Under the pieces are notes generated by a model that was not told the DNA's origin, did not search any database, and was given only the letters and a program-made list of their open reading frames with translations. A program made the position numbers and the translations under genes. 64,000 bases of DNA, from assembly GCF_049847105.1 (NCBI RefSeq), contig NZ_JBNCNS010000003.1:310001-374000 (forward strand), read 5' to 3'. Below, one piece after another: positions 25,060 to 34,183 of this stretch (position 1 is the first letter of the stretch; every line of letters begins with the position of its first letter). This DNA is from Gordonia sp049847105. GTDB taxonomy: Bacteria; Actinomycetota; Actinomycetes; Mycobacteriales; Mycobacteriaceae.

Positions 25060-26598
25060 ATGACCGACAACGCCGTCATCGAGATCAGCCGCGACCACAA
25101 CCCGTTCGGCCAGGACGGGGTGGTGCGGGACGCCACCGGGATCTTGCGATACGCTGCCGTCCCGGCAACGCTCATCGACATCCTCCGCGACCGGGCCGCC
25201 GCGCAGCCCGATGTCGAGGCCGTGGTCGAACTCGGTGGTCGCCGACTCACCTACGCAGAGCTGTGGGACGCGGCCGCGCGCGTCGCGGGTGGGCTGCAGG
25301 CCCAGGGCGTGGCAAACGGGGATCGTGTCGCGGTCCGCTACGCGGCGGGCGTGGACTGGGTACTCGCCTTCTGGGGCACCGTGCTGTCAGGTGGAATCGC
25401 CGTCGCGGTGAACACCCGATCGGCCGAGCCCGAGGTGGCGTTCGTCCTCGAGAACGCCGGAGTCACCCTGGACCTGGCTCCGGGCACTCCGCTTCCGGAT
25501 GGCGAACCGTACGTCATCGATGCAGCGACGGCCGGCGACGTCGCGGCGCTGTTCTACACGTCGGGCACCACCGGCCGCCCCAAGGGCGTGCCCACCACAC
25601 ACGAAGCCTTTATTGCCAACGCCGAGAACATGATTCGCTGTTCCGGTCTCTCCCGCGAGGCGGGCGCGGACTATCGGACCCTGATCTCGGTCCCGCTGTT
25701 CCACGTGACCGGCTGCAACTCGCAGCTCCTGGTGGCCACCTACGTCGGCGGTACGGCGGTGATCATGCCGCAGCTCGACGTCGCCGCCCTGGTGGATGTG
25801 CTCGTCGCCGAGAAGATCGGTTACATGGTCACCGTGCCGGCGGTGTACGCGCTCCTGCTCCGCCACCCGGCCTTCGCGGACGCAAAGGTTTCCGGTGTCC
25901 GCGTGGTCGGTTACGGCGGTGCGCCGATCGCGCCGTCGACGGTGCAGGAGATCCAGGCGGGGTTCAGCGAGGCCACCGTCATGAATGGCTACGGAATGAC
26001 CGAAACAGCTTCCCTGGTCACGGTTTTGCCTGACCAGGATGCCGTCGAGCATGCCGACTCGGTCGGCTACGCGGTGCCGTCGGTGGACATCGGCATCGTG
26101 CCGATTTCCGACGACCCGACGATCGGCGAACTCGTCGTGCGGGGAGCGAACGTCGCGACCGGCTACTGGGAGCGCCCCGACGCCGACGCCGAGACGATCG
26201 TCGACGGCTGGCTGCACACCGGAGACGTGGTCCGCGTGGACGACGCCGGACGCGTGCACATCGTCGACCGGATCAAGGACATCATCAATCGCGGTGGTGA
26301 GAACGTGTCGAGTATCGAGGTCGAGGCCGTGCTCCTCTCGGCGCCCGGTGTGGTCGATGCCGCGGTGGTCCCGGTGCCCGACGACGTGATGGGCGAGAAG
26401 GTCGGCGCCATACTGGTTTCCGAGTCGGGTGAACTCGACCTGGAGGCCATTATGGCGCACTGCCGAGAGAACCTTGCCGACTTCAAGATCCCGCAGTTCG
26501 CGGTGGTGTCCGGAGAAACGTTGCCGCGCAATGCCGGTGGAAAACTCTTGAAGAAGAAGATTCGCGAGCAGGTGCAGTGGGGCGACCCGCTGCGGTAG
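25060..26598 (+). CDS. AMP-dependent acyl-CoA synthetase/ligase
   Basis: A 512-residue ANL-superfamily enzyme. The phosphate loop YTSGTTGRPKGVP is near residue 166, NGYGMTETAS near 308, the hinge TGDVVRVDDAGRVHIVDRIKD near 388, and the catalytic Lys motif NAGGKLLKKKIR at the C-terminus. It activates a carboxylic acid (probably a fatty or aromatic acid) to its CoA thioester via an adenylate. ATG 25060 (or GTG 25057) is the start; the open frame upstream overlaps marR and is not coding. A thioesterase gene lies next to it. Confidence 0.9.
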   Translation: MTDNAVIEISRDHNPFGQDGVVRDATGILRYAAVPATLIDILRDRAAAQPDVEAVVELGGRRLTYAELWDAAARVAGGLQAQGVANGDRVAVRYAAGVDWVLAFWGTVLSGGIAVAVNTRSAEPEVAFVLENAGVTLDLAPGTPLPDGEPYVIDAATAGDVAALFYTSGTTGRPKGVPTTHEAFIANAENMIRCSGLSREAGADYRTLISVPLFHVTGCNSQLLVATYVGGTAVIMPQLDVAALVDVLVAEKIGYMVTVPAVYALLLRHPAFADAKVSGVRVVGYGGAPIAPSTVQEIQAGFSEATVMNGYGMTETASLVTVLPDQDAVEHADSVGYAVPSVDIGIVPISDDPTIGELVVRGANVATGYWERPDADAETIVDGWLHTGDVVRVDDAGRVHIVDRIKDIINRGGENVSSIEVEAVLLSAPGVVDAAVVPVPDDVMGEKVGAILVSESGELDLEAIMAHCRENLADFKIPQFAVVSGETLPRNAGGKLLKKKIREQVQWGDPLR

Positions 26599-26649
26599 GG
26601 ATCGCACCGGTTCGCGCGGTATGCCGGCCTCAGGTGATAGACACAGTGG

Positions 26650-27498
26650 ATGCCGACATACTTCACCAGCACCGATGGCGAGACCCTGACCCCCACGAAG
26701 TGGGCCGGCAGCCCGTGGTCGGAGAAACAGATCAGCGGGCCGGTGGTGTGTGGCGCGTTCGCGCGGGCGTTGGAACGACATGTGCCACCCGACTTCATCC
26801 CCATCCGGCTGACGGTGGACATGTTCAGCCCGGTCCTCAAGCAACCGTTCACCGTGGACACCGAGGTCATGCGGAAGGGTTCCCGCATCGTGGTGGTGGA
26901 CGCGGAGATCGTGCAGGACGGTAAGCCGCGGGCGCGGGCCGCGGCGGTGATCGCCGCCGCAGCCGACGATCCGCGGGGCGAGACCTGGCATGCCCCGGTC
27001 GACGAATTGCTGACTCCGCCCGACCGCACCGCCCGCGACGGCGGGGACGTCCCACTGTTCCGTAGTGGCGAACAGGACTGGTCCACCGACTACCTCAGCA
27101 ACCAGAATGCGCTGCGCAAGAGTGTCTGGCAGGACCAGGGACGGCTGATCGAGGGGGAGGAGTCGTCGGGATTCGTGCGGGCCGCCATGGTCGCCGAGAA
27201 CACCAGCATGGTGTGCAACTGGGGCTCCGAGGGCGTCGGGTTCATCAACTCCGATCTCACCGTCGCGCTGTCCCGTATGCCGCACAGCGCCGACTTCGGT
27301 CTGCTGGCCATCGACCAGTTGATGGGCCAGGGAGTCGCGGTCGGAAGTGCGTACCTGTTCGATCGCGACGGCGCCTTCGGCATCGCGACGGTGTCCGCGC
27401 TGTCGAATGTTCGCCGGCAGCTCGATCTGGCGAGTCTGGCCGAAGAGCACGGGTGGGACAACAGAGGCGATGACGAGGGTGACCCGACGCCACCGTGA
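26650..27498 (+). CDS. Acyl-CoA thioesterase-domain protein (double hotdog)
   Basis: A 282-residue TesB-like thioesterase-superfamily protein. The first hotdog half shows WSEKQISGPVVCGAFARALERH, IRLTVDMFSPV and VVVDAEIVQDGKPRARAAA; the second includes GFINSDLTVALSRMP and a D-Q-containing segment (AIDQLMGQGVAVGSAYLFD). It probably hydrolyses or binds an acyl-CoA. It follows the acyl-CoA synthetase by about 50 bases and is likely co-transcribed. The substrate cannot be read from the sequence. Confidence 0.8.
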   Translation: MPTYFTSTDGETLTPTKWAGSPWSEKQISGPVVCGAFARALERHVPPDFIPIRLTVDMFSPVLKQPFTVDTEVMRKGSRIVVVDAEIVQDGKPRARAAAVIAAAADDPRGETWHAPVDELLTPPDRTARDGGDVPLFRSGEQDWSTDYLSNQNALRKSVWQDQGRLIEGEESSGFVRAAMVAENTSMVCNWGSEGVGFINSDLTVALSRMPHSADFGLLAIDQLMGQGVAVGSAYLFDRDGAFGIATVSALSNVRRQLDLASLAEEHGWDNRGDDEGDPTPP

Positions 27499-27937
27499 GG
27501 TGTCGGTCCCGTCAGGTCGTGGACGACCGACGGGTTCGACAGACAGTCGCAGACCGAAATCGCAGGCGCGCCGTCCGGGGCGTGATGGGAGGCGGCGGTG
27601 CATCCCTGCGGCCGATGCATGCGGCCAACTGCTCGGCGGCCTGCGGGATAACGCCGACGAGGTGGGTGCCTGGGCGTATGCGGCCCGAGCCGCCGATTCA
27701 GCCTCTGGACAGCGGGCGGTCCATATCATAGTGTGGCGTTACGCGTCCGTAGGTTACCGGCTGGTAAGGGCGCGCTGGGGGTGGTGCGCATCGTGGTGGG
27801 GCGGCGCGTTTGTCGATGTGTAGATCGAAATAACTTCTCCGGCGGGTTGTCTCACACGACTGTTGAGGTGGACCTCGGTGGCCATTGCCGACCGCACTGG
27901 CGTAGGGGATTTCGGCGATACCGAACTAGGGGGGCTG
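27499..27937. other. Intergenic region before accD, with operator candidate
   Basis: About 440 bases without a convincing gene. A hairpin GTCGGTC/GACCGAC at 27502-27541 could terminate the thioesterase transcript. TTACC-GGCT-GGTAA at 27754-27767 is an inverted repeat in the accD upstream region. The accD frame is open back to 27863 but without a better start. Confidence 0.5.
27754..27767. promoter_or_regulatory. Inverted-repeat operator candidate upstream of accD
   Basis: TTACC-GGCT-GGTAA, about 170 bases before the accD start. TetR-type regulators of fatty acid genes in actinobacteria bind palindromes of this style; no regulator gene is adjacent. Confidence 0.35.
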
Positions 27938-29485
27938 GTGGCGAGCACAACTGCTGACAAGCTTGCGGATCTGTACAAGAAACTGGAAGACGCGCGTGAA
28001 CCGGCAGGCGACGCCGGCATCGCGAAGCGCCGGGCGAAGGGGATTCCGAGTCCGCGAGAACGGATCGCGATGCTGGTGGATTCCGGAAGCTTTGTCGAGA
28101 TCGGGGCGCTCGTCAAGCAACCCGGGGCCCTGGACGCCCTGTATGGCGACGGCGTGGTCACCGGCCACGCCACGGTCGATGGCCGTCCGGTGGTGGTGAT
28201 CGCGCATGACCAAACTGTTTTCGGCGGTTCGGTTGGCGAGATGTTCGGGCGGAAGGTCGCGAAGGCCATGGAGTCGGCAGCGGCGATCGGGTGCCCGTTC
28301 GTCGCCATCAACGACTCGGGCGGCGCACGCATCCAGGACGCTGTGACGTCATTGGCCTGGTACGCGTGGGTGAGTCGAAAGCAGCACAACCTATCGGGCC
28401 TCGTGCCACAGATCTCGGTGATGCTGGGCAAATGTGCTGCCGGAGCTGTGTATTCGCCGATCAACACCGACGTGCTGATAGCGACCAAGTCGTCGCACAT
28501 GTTTGTCACCGGTCCGGACGTGATCCGGGAGACGACGGGCGAAGAAGTCACTCTCGACGAGCTCGGCGGCGCCTTCAATCAGGCGCAGAACGGCAACATT
28601 CATCATGTTGCCGAGACCGAGCAGGCCGCGTTCGACTGGGCGCGAGCGTATCTGAGATTCATGCCGTCGAGTTGCTTCGAGCGGGCACCGCTGGTCAACC
28701 CCGGCTTGGAACCCGAGATCACCGATTCTGACCGGGAACTGGACAGTATGGTTCCCGACGAGCACCACGTCGGGTACGACATGTTCGACATCTTGCTGCG
28801 ACTGTTCGACGACGGGGACCTGCACGAGATCAGCGAAGGCGTGGCCAACAACATGATCACGGCATTCGCTCGCGTGGATGGCCGCAGTGTGGGTGTGGTC
28901 GCGAATCAGCCGATGGTGGCGGCCGGTGCCATCGATGCACGCGCGTCGGACAAGGCCGCCCATTTCATCCGTCTGTGCAACGCGTTCGGACTGCCGTTGA
29001 TCTTCGTGGTCGATACGCCCGGGGTGCTGCCGGGCGTCGAAGAGGAGCGGATCGGGGTCATCAAGCGTGGCGGCCGTTTCTTCTACGCTGTCGTGGAAGC
29101 GACTGTGCCGATTGCGACAATCGTCGTGCGCAAGGCATTTGGTGGCGGTTATGCGGTGATGGGGTCCAAGCAACTCGGCGCGGACATCAACCTTGCCTGG
29201 CCGACCGCCCGTATCGCCGTGATGGGTGGCGAAGCCGCCGTCGGCCTGACCCAACGCCGTCAACTCGCCGCGGTTCCCGAGGAGGATCGAGCTGCCGTTC
29301 GGCAGCAGATGGTCGACCTCTATGACACGACCGTCGCGACCCCCTGGGTGGCTGCCGAGCGAGGCTACATCGATGCGGTGATCGAGCCGTCGCAGACCAG
29401 GCTCGAATTGAGGAAAGCGCTGGCGATGCTCGCCGACAAAGACGGCCCCCGGGACACCCGCAAGCATCTCCTCATGCCGCTCTAG
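27938..29485 (+). CDS. Acyl-CoA carboxylase, carboxyltransferase (beta) subunit, AccD-type
   Basis: A carboxyltransferase of about 515 residues with the two crotonase-like halves. The N-terminal half has INDSGGARIQDAV and GKCAAGAVYSP (acyl-CoA-binding loop); the C-terminal half has FVVDTPGVLPGVEEE, RKAFGGGYAVMGSKQLG and FAWPTA-like LAWPTARIAVMGGEAAVG. It transfers carboxyl from biotin to an acyl-CoA such as acetyl-, propionyl- or a longer acyl-CoA, in complex with a biotinylated AccA. GTG 27938 has AGGGGGG upstream; GTG 27878 would give a 20-residue longer protein. No AccA gene is nearby. Confidence 0.88.
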   Translation: MASTTADKLADLYKKLEDAREPAGDAGIAKRRAKGIPSPRERIAMLVDSGSFVEIGALVKQPGALDALYGDGVVTGHATVDGRPVVVIAHDQTVFGGSVGEMFGRKVAKAMESAAAIGCPFVAINDSGGARIQDAVTSLAWYAWVSRKQHNLSGLVPQISVMLGKCAAGAVYSPINTDVLIATKSSHMFVTGPDVIRETTGEEVTLDELGGAFNQAQNGNIHHVAETEQAAFDWARAYLRFMPSSCFERAPLVNPGLEPEITDSDRELDSMVPDEHHVGYDMFDILLRLFDDGDLHEISEGVANNMITAFARVDGRSVGVVANQPMVAAGAIDARASDKAAHFIRLCNAFGLPLIFVVDTPGVLPGVEEERIGVIKRGGRFFYAVVEATVPIATIVVRKAFGGGYAVMGSKQLGADINLAWPTARIAVMGGEAAVGLTQRRQLAAVPEEDRAAVRQQMVDLYDTTVATPWVAAERGYIDAVIEPSQTRLELRKALAMLADKDGPRDTRKHLLMPL

Positions 29486-29680
29486 GTCATTGAGCCGTGG
29501 GTAGAGACTCGGCCTCGGTTCCGCGTGAGCAGATGACCGTTCGACCAGGCGGCGGGTGAAGCCCAGCGGGCGGCGGTGAGGATGACCGATGACTTCGGCT
29601 GTGCTGTGCGGTCAGTCTGACTGGAACGCCGGTTCCGCCGACGGGAGACCCGAGGTGAATTACAGAGGAGTGAGCCGTTT

Positions 29681-30169
29681 ATGGACCGAGAGAACGTGAC
29701 CGCCACCGTGACTGTCGACGCGCCCGCCGCGACCGTGTTCGCGGTGCTGGCCGATCCGAACACCCACGCCGCGATCGACGGCACCGGCTGGGTGCGCGAA
29801 GCCGTCGATCCGGCGCCGCTGACCGTGGTGGGGCAGACATTTCGGGTCGACATGTACCACCCGAACCCGGACTATGCGGATGGGAACTATCAGATGACCA
29901 ACCAGGTCGAGGTGCTGGACCCGCCACGCGCCATCGGTTGGCAACCGGGCCAGGAGAAGGACGGCGGTCTGGAGTTCGGCGGCTGGACCTGGCGGTACGA
30001 CCTGTTGGCGAACAGCTCGTCGCAGACCGACGTCACCCTCACCTACGACTGGTCGGCAGTGCCGGAGTCCATTCGTGAGTACATCCAATTCCCGCCCTTC
30101 GGTCCCGAGCACCTCACCAATTCGTTGCAGCATCTCGCGGAGATCGCGGTGGCGAGATCCGGGGCGTGA
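29681..30169 (+). CDS. SRPBCC-family protein
   Basis: A 162-residue START-like protein: NVTATVTVDAPAATVFAVLADPNTHAAIDGTGW at the start and YDLLANSSSQTDVTLTYDW near the end. Of the polyketide-cyclase-like type common in actinobacteria; the ligand is unknown. GAGGAG lies 12 bases before ATG 29681. It stands alone between accD and a serpin remnant on the other strand. Confidence 0.8.
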   Translation: MDRENVTATVTVDAPAATVFAVLADPNTHAAIDGTGWVREAVDPAPLTVVGQTFRVDMYHPNPDYADGNYQMTNQVEVLDPPRAIGWQPGQEKDGGLEFGGWTWRYDLLANSSSQTDVTLTYDWSAVPESIREYIQFPPFGPEHLTNSLQHLAEIAVARSGA

Positions 30170-30197
30170 CGAGCGGTTTTCGCCCGTACGCCGCTGG

Positions 30198-30611
30198 TTA
30201 CCTCATCTTTTCTCCTGAGTGGGTCGAATGGAACGGGCTGCTCACCCATCCTGCGACGACGGCGAGACCGGTGGGTCGATGTACTGCGAGGAAGCCGAAC
30301 GGACGGTCGAAGGTGACCTGAACGGCCTTGACGCGGTACCGCTCCGGGAGTGGTGCGCCGCTGGCTATCAGACCGAAGTCGGTGACCGCGGCTGCTTCGA
30401 AGCCTTCGGCAAAGAACCGAGCCAACACGTTCTGTACACCCTGCGAGACGTACGGCGGGACCGGGTTCAGCAACGGCAGGTGCGAGGTGTCGGGGTCGGT
30501 CAACGTCCGCAACCCGAAAAGGCCCCGTTGGGCAAGTAGGTCGTGGTGGGTGGTGATCTCGAAAGACGGTAACTTCACGCTTAGCTGCGTGTGAACCTGG
30601 GCCTCACCCAT
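30198..30611 (-). pseudogene. Serpin-family C-terminal fragment
   Basis: A 137-residue frame that matches only the last third of a serpin: LPSFEITTHHDLLAQRGL, the hinge-like AEGFEAAAVTDFG before the reactive-centre loop, and the signature VTFDRPFGFLAVHRPTGLAVVAGWV that corresponds to strand 5A/4B of serpins. Full serpins have about 350-400 residues; the rest of the fold is missing, and the upstream 320 bases up to clpB do not encode it on this strand. It is therefore read as a truncated remnant, although a short independent product from ATG 30611 cannot be excluded. Serpins inhibit serine proteases by the conformational trap and would not work in this form. Confidence 0.6.
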
Positions 30612-30836
30612 GCTGCCGAGACCATCTTCCCGACGTCGGTCCGCGAGGCGCATGACGCGACCATTGCCGACATCAAACGGTTCGCGGACAGTCTGTGAAG
30701 CCCTCGGCACATCTGTCGGCCACGGCATTGTCATAGGACGAACCGACGGGTGATCAGACGAACCGGCGGTCCCGACCGTCGATTCGTCTACCGCCTGTGC
30801 CGCCAGTCCGAGCGGAAAATCGACGATGTGTCGACC

Positions 30837-30863
30837 AGAGTTGAGCGGAATACACTCAACTCT
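30837..30863. promoter_or_regulatory. HAIR-like element 1 (HspR operator)
   Basis: AGAGTTGAG and CTCAACTCT are perfect nine-base arms with a nine-base spacer. The core TTGAG-N9-CTCAA matches the HspR HAIR element (CTTGAGT-N7-ACTCAAG). It lies about 70 bases before the clpB start. Confidence 0.7.
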
Positions 30864-30893
30864 GCTGGCGTTCTCTCTCCCGTATGGCTCATA

Positions 30894-30914
30894 CTTGAGC
30901 CTATTGGACTAAAG
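30894..30914. promoter_or_regulatory. HAIR-like element 2 (HspR operator)
   Basis: CTTGAGC, seven bases, then ACTAAAG: 12 of 14 positions match the HAIR consensus CTTGAGT-N7-ACTCAAG. It lies 16 bases before the clpB GTG and so could directly block transcription or translation. Confidence 0.6.
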
Positions 30915-30930
30915 AGAGAAAGGTACGCGA

Positions 30931-33483
30931 GTGGACAGCTTCAACCCGACCACCAAGACACAGGCTGCGCTGAGCACTGCCCTGCAGGCGGCGGCCGCTG
31001 CCGGTAATTCCGACGTACGTCCCGCACACATCCTGGTGGCCCTGCTCGATCAGTCCGACGGCATCGCCACACCTCTGCTCAAAGCGGTCGGCGTGGATCC
31101 GTCGACCGTTCGTGCGCAGGCCCAGGGGCTGGTGGATCGGGCGCCGACGGTGGCCAGTGCGAGCGCGCAGCCGCAACTCTCCCGCGAGTCGATCGCGGCC
31201 ATCACTGCAGCTCAGCAGCTCGCCGGTGAGCTCAGCGACGAATACGTCTCGACTGAGCACATCCTCGTCGGCCTGGCCACCGGCGACTCCGACACCGCCA
31301 AGTTGCTGGCCAACGCGGGCGCGACGCCGCAGGCCTTGCAGGAGGCGTTCGTCGCCGTGCGCGGCAATGCTCGTGTCACCACGCCCGACCCCGAGCAGAC
31401 CTATCAGGCGCTGGAGAAGTACTCCACCGACCTGACGGCGGCTGCGCGTGAGGGCAAACTCGACCCGGTCATCGGTCGTGACACCGAGATCCGCCGTGTG
31501 GTGCAGGTGCTCTCGCGCCGCACCAAGAACAACCCGGTGCTGATCGGTGAGCCCGGCGTCGGCAAGACGGCGATCGTCGAGGGCCTGGCCCAGCGGATCA
31601 TCGCGGGCGACGTCCCGGAATCGCTACGGAACAAGACGGTCGTCTCCCTCGACATGGGCTCGATGGTGGCCGGCGCCAAGTATCGCGGCGAGTTCGAGGA
31701 GCGGCTCAAGGCCGTCCTCGAGGAGATCAAGGGATCGGCCGGTCAGGTCATCACCTTCATCGACGAGTTGCACACCATCGTGGGCGCAGGCGCGACCGGC
31801 GACTCCGCGATGGACGCCGGCAACATGATCAAGCCGATGCTCGCCCGCGGTGAGCTGCGGATGGTCGGCGCCACCACGCTGGAGGAGTACCGCCAGTACA
31901 TCGAGAAGGACGCCGCTCTGGAGCGGCGATTCCAGCAGGTGTACGTGGGGGAGCCGACGGTCGAGGACACCATCGGCATCCTGCGTGGACTCAAGGACCG
32001 CTACGAGGTGCACCACGGCGTGCGCATCACCGATTCCGCGCTGGTGGGGGCCGCCACGCTCTCCGACCGCTACATCACCTCGCGGTTCCTGCCCGACAAG
32101 GCCATCGACCTCGTCGACGAGGCCGCGTCGCGACTGCGCATGGAGATCGACTCCCGTCCCGTCGAGATCGACGAGGTCGAGCGCATCGTCCGCCGCCTCG
32201 AGGTCGAAGAGGTCGCCCTGGAGAAGGAGACCGACGCGGCGTCGAAGGAACGTCTGGAGAAACTGCGCGGCGAACTGGCCGACCAGAAGGAGAAGCTCAA
32301 CGAGCTCTCGGCACGCTGGCAGTCGGAGAAGACCGCCATCGACGCCGTCCGGGACACCAAGGAGGAACTCGAAAGGCTTCGCGGCGAGGCGGATCGGGCC
32401 GAGCGCGACAGCGATCTGGGCCGGGCCGCAGAACTGCGGTACGGCAAGATTCCGAGCCTCGAGAAGGAACTCGCGGCGGCGCTGGAGAAGACCGGCACCG
32501 ACCCCGGCCAGGACGTGATGCTGCAGGAGGAGGTCGGGCCCGACGACGTCGCGCAGGTCGTGTCGGCGTGGACCGGCATCCCCGCCGGCCGCATGCTGGA
32601 GGGCGAGACCGCGAAGCTGTTGCGGATGGAAGACGAACTCGGACAACGGGTCATCGGACAGCAGGCGCCCGTGCAGGCAGTCTCCGACGCGGTGCGTCGT
32701 GCCAGGGCGGGTGTCGCCGATCCGAACCGTCCGTTGGGGTCTTTCCTGTTCCTCGGGCCGACGGGTGTCGGCAAGACCGAGCTCGCGAAGGCGTTGGCGG
32801 AGTTCCTGTTCGACGATGAGCGTGCGATGGTCCGGATCGACATGAGTGAGTACGGCGAGAAGCACAGCGTCGCGCGGCTCGTCGGCGCACCTCCCGGCTA
32901 CGTCGGCTACGAGTCCGGCGGTCAGCTCACCGAGGCGGTGCGGCGACGTCCGTACACGGTGGTGCTGTTCGACGAGGTCGAGAAGGCCCACCCGGACGTC
33001 TTCGACGTGCTGCTGCAGGTCCTCGACGAAGGTCGCCTGACCGACGGGCAGGGCCGAACGGTCGACTTCCGCAACACCATCCTCATCCTCACCTCGAACC
33101 TCGGTTCGGGTGGCGACAAGGACCAGGTGATGGCGGCGGTCCGCGCAGCCTTCAAGCCGGAGTTCATCAATCGGCTCGACGACGTGGTGATCTTCGACGC
33201 GCTGAGCCCGGAAGAGCTCGTGTCCATCGTGGACATCCAGTTGGCGCAGCTCGGTAAGCGGCTGGCACAGCGCCGCCTGGAACTGCAGGTGACGCCGAAG
33301 GCCAAGGAGTGGCTGGCCGAGCGTGGCTTCGACCCGCTCTACGGTGCCCGTCCGTTGCGGCGGCTGGTGCAAAAGTCGATCGGCGATCGGCTGGCGAAGG
33401 CGTTGCTGGCGGGCGACGTCACCGATGGTGACATCGTGCCGGTGGACGTCGGTGCCGACGGAGAATCGTTGGTGCTCGGCTGA
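30931..33483 (+). CDS. clpB: ATP-dependent disaggregase ClpB
   Basis: An 850-residue Hsp100 protein with all ClpB parts: the N-terminal Clp repeat domain, NBD1 with Walker A GEPGVGKT near residue 206 and EPTVEDTIGILRGLKDRYE, the long coiled-coil middle domain (about 400-520), and NBD2 with GPTGVGKT near residue 609 and FDEVEKAHPDVF. With DnaK it dissolves protein aggregates after heat stress. The start is GTG 30931, just after GAGAAAGG. Two HAIR-like repeats upstream show probable repression by HspR. A long nested hairpin follows the stop. Confidence 0.97.
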   Translation: MDSFNPTTKTQAALSTALQAAAAAGNSDVRPAHILVALLDQSDGIATPLLKAVGVDPSTVRAQAQGLVDRAPTVASASAQPQLSRESIAAITAAQQLAGELSDEYVSTEHILVGLATGDSDTAKLLANAGATPQALQEAFVAVRGNARVTTPDPEQTYQALEKYSTDLTAAAREGKLDPVIGRDTEIRRVVQVLSRRTKNNPVLIGEPGVGKTAIVEGLAQRIIAGDVPESLRNKTVVSLDMGSMVAGAKYRGEFEERLKAVLEEIKGSAGQVITFIDELHTIVGAGATGDSAMDAGNMIKPMLARGELRMVGATTLEEYRQYIEKDAALERRFQQVYVGEPTVEDTIGILRGLKDRYEVHHGVRITDSALVGAATLSDRYITSRFLPDKAIDLVDEAASRLRMEIDSRPVEIDEVERIVRRLEVEEVALEKETDAASKERLEKLRGELADQKEKLNELSARWQSEKTAIDAVRDTKEELERLRGEADRAERDSDLGRAAELRYGKIPSLEKELAAALEKTGTDPGQDVMLQEEVGPDDVAQVVSAWTGIPAGRMLEGETAKLLRMEDELGQRVIGQQAPVQAVSDAVRRARAGVADPNRPLGSFLFLGPTGVGKTELAKALAEFLFDDERAMVRIDMSEYGEKHSVARLVGAPPGYVGYESGGQLTEAVRRRPYTVVLFDEVEKAHPDVFDVLLQVLDEGRLTDGQGRTVDFRNTILILTSNLGSGGDKDQVMAAVRAAFKPEFINRLDDVVIFDALSPEELVSIVDIQLAQLGKRLAQRRLELQVTPKAKEWLAERGFDPLYGARPLRRLVQKSIGDRLAKALLAGDVTDGDIVPVDVGADGESLVLG

Positions 33484-33496
33484 TCTGGTGACCGAG

Positions 33497-33556
33497 ATCG
33501 TCCCCGAGAGGGCGGCCCGAGGGGTATTCCCCTCGGTGCCACCCCTCGGGGACGAT
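33497..33556. terminator. Nested bidirectional hairpin terminator
   Basis: Outer arms ATCGTCCCCGAG and CTCGGGGACGAT enclose an inner hairpin CCGAGGGG-TATT-CCCCTCGG. It fills the gap between the convergent clpB and DinB-family genes, so it can serve both. Confidence 0.8.
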
Positions 33557-33564
33557 TGCTGTCG

Positions 33565-34074
33565 TCACACGCCGGTCACCCCGTCGATGCGTTCGCGGAT
33601 CAGGTCGGCGTGGCCGCAATGTCGCGCGTACTCGGCGATCATGTGTGTGTAGATCCAGCGCAGACTCACATCACCACCACCAAATGAACTGGTGTCGGAC
33701 AATTCTCGGGTCGCGCAATTCTCCCGCGCCCGGGTGATCTCATTCTGCCTGATCTCTTCGGCGCGGCGGTACGACGACTCCTCGGCGAGCTCGAATCCGC
33801 CATCATGGCCGACGGGTCGAGAGCTGCTGTCATAAATCGGGCCGATCTGCTCCCCGAGCAGTACGCGGCGGAACCAGTTCCGTTCCACCTCCGCCAGGTG
33901 CTGGACCAGACCCAGGAGCGTCAAGGTCGACGGCTCGGTCGACGCGGTGCGGAGTTGCTCGTCGTCGAGACCGCCGCACTTCTGTGCGAGCGTCGCGCGG
34001 TAGAAGTCCAGCCAACCCTCCAGCGTGGTTCGTTCGTCGTCGTTCATCGGCGGCACCGGGCGTTTGGTCGTCAT
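33565..34074 (-). CDS. DinB/DUF664-family protein
   Basis: A 169-residue four-helix DinB-fold protein. LTLLGLVQHLAEVERNWFRRVL carries the first metal-binding His, and SLRWIYTHMIAEYARHCGHADLIRERI the HxxxYxRHxGHAD pattern of the actinobacterial DUF664 family. It likely binds a divalent metal and may use mycothiol; the substrate is unknown. ATG 34074 was chosen for the MTTKRPVPP start; a start at MNDDER is also plausible. It converges on clpB. Confidence 0.83.
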   Translation of the reverse strand: MTTKRPVPPMNDDERTTLEGWLDFYRATLAQKCGGLDDEQLRTASTEPSTLTLLGLVQHLAEVERNWFRRVLLGEQIGPIYDSSSRPVGHDGGFELAEESSYRRAEEIRQNEITRARENCATRELSDTSSFGGGDVSLRWIYTHMIAEYARHCGHADLIRERIDGVTGV

Positions 34075-34119
34075 GGTCGCCGATGGTGGCATCTCGCCAT
34101 GACATCGAGCGAGTCACAC

Positions 34120-34156
34120 CGAGAACCCCTGCACCGACATGGTGCAGGGGTTCTCG
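34120..34156 (-). terminator. Hairpin terminator of the MFS exporter gene
   Basis: GAGAACCCCTGCACC and GGTGCAGGGGTTCTC are perfect 15-base arms (16 with the outer C-G pair) around the loop GACAT. It lies 28 bases past the stop of the DHA2-type exporter gene on the - strand. Confidence 0.8.
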
Positions 34157-34183
34157 GCCGCCGTCAGTGGCGTGTGCCCGCGA

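Larger units (their letters stand above)
30612..30930. other. clpB upstream region
   Basis: About 320 bases between the serpin-like remnant and clpB. The distal 100 bases hold two HspR-type inverted repeats. A 35-codon + strand frame (30591-30698) lies at the other end; it matches no family I recognise. No other gene is seen. Confidence 0.5.

Noticed and set aside
25387..27729. 780-codon frame on the - strand
   Set aside because: It is antisense to the acyl-CoA synthetase and thioesterase genes and has no domain; long shadows are expected at this GC content.
30591..30698. 35-codon + strand frame with gene-like composition (THAAETIFPTSVREAHDA)
   Set aside because: Too short, no ribosome binding site and no family recognised; it may be a gene remnant.
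31624..33372. 582-codon - strand frame across clpB
   Set aside because: Shadow of clpB, with low-complexity composition.
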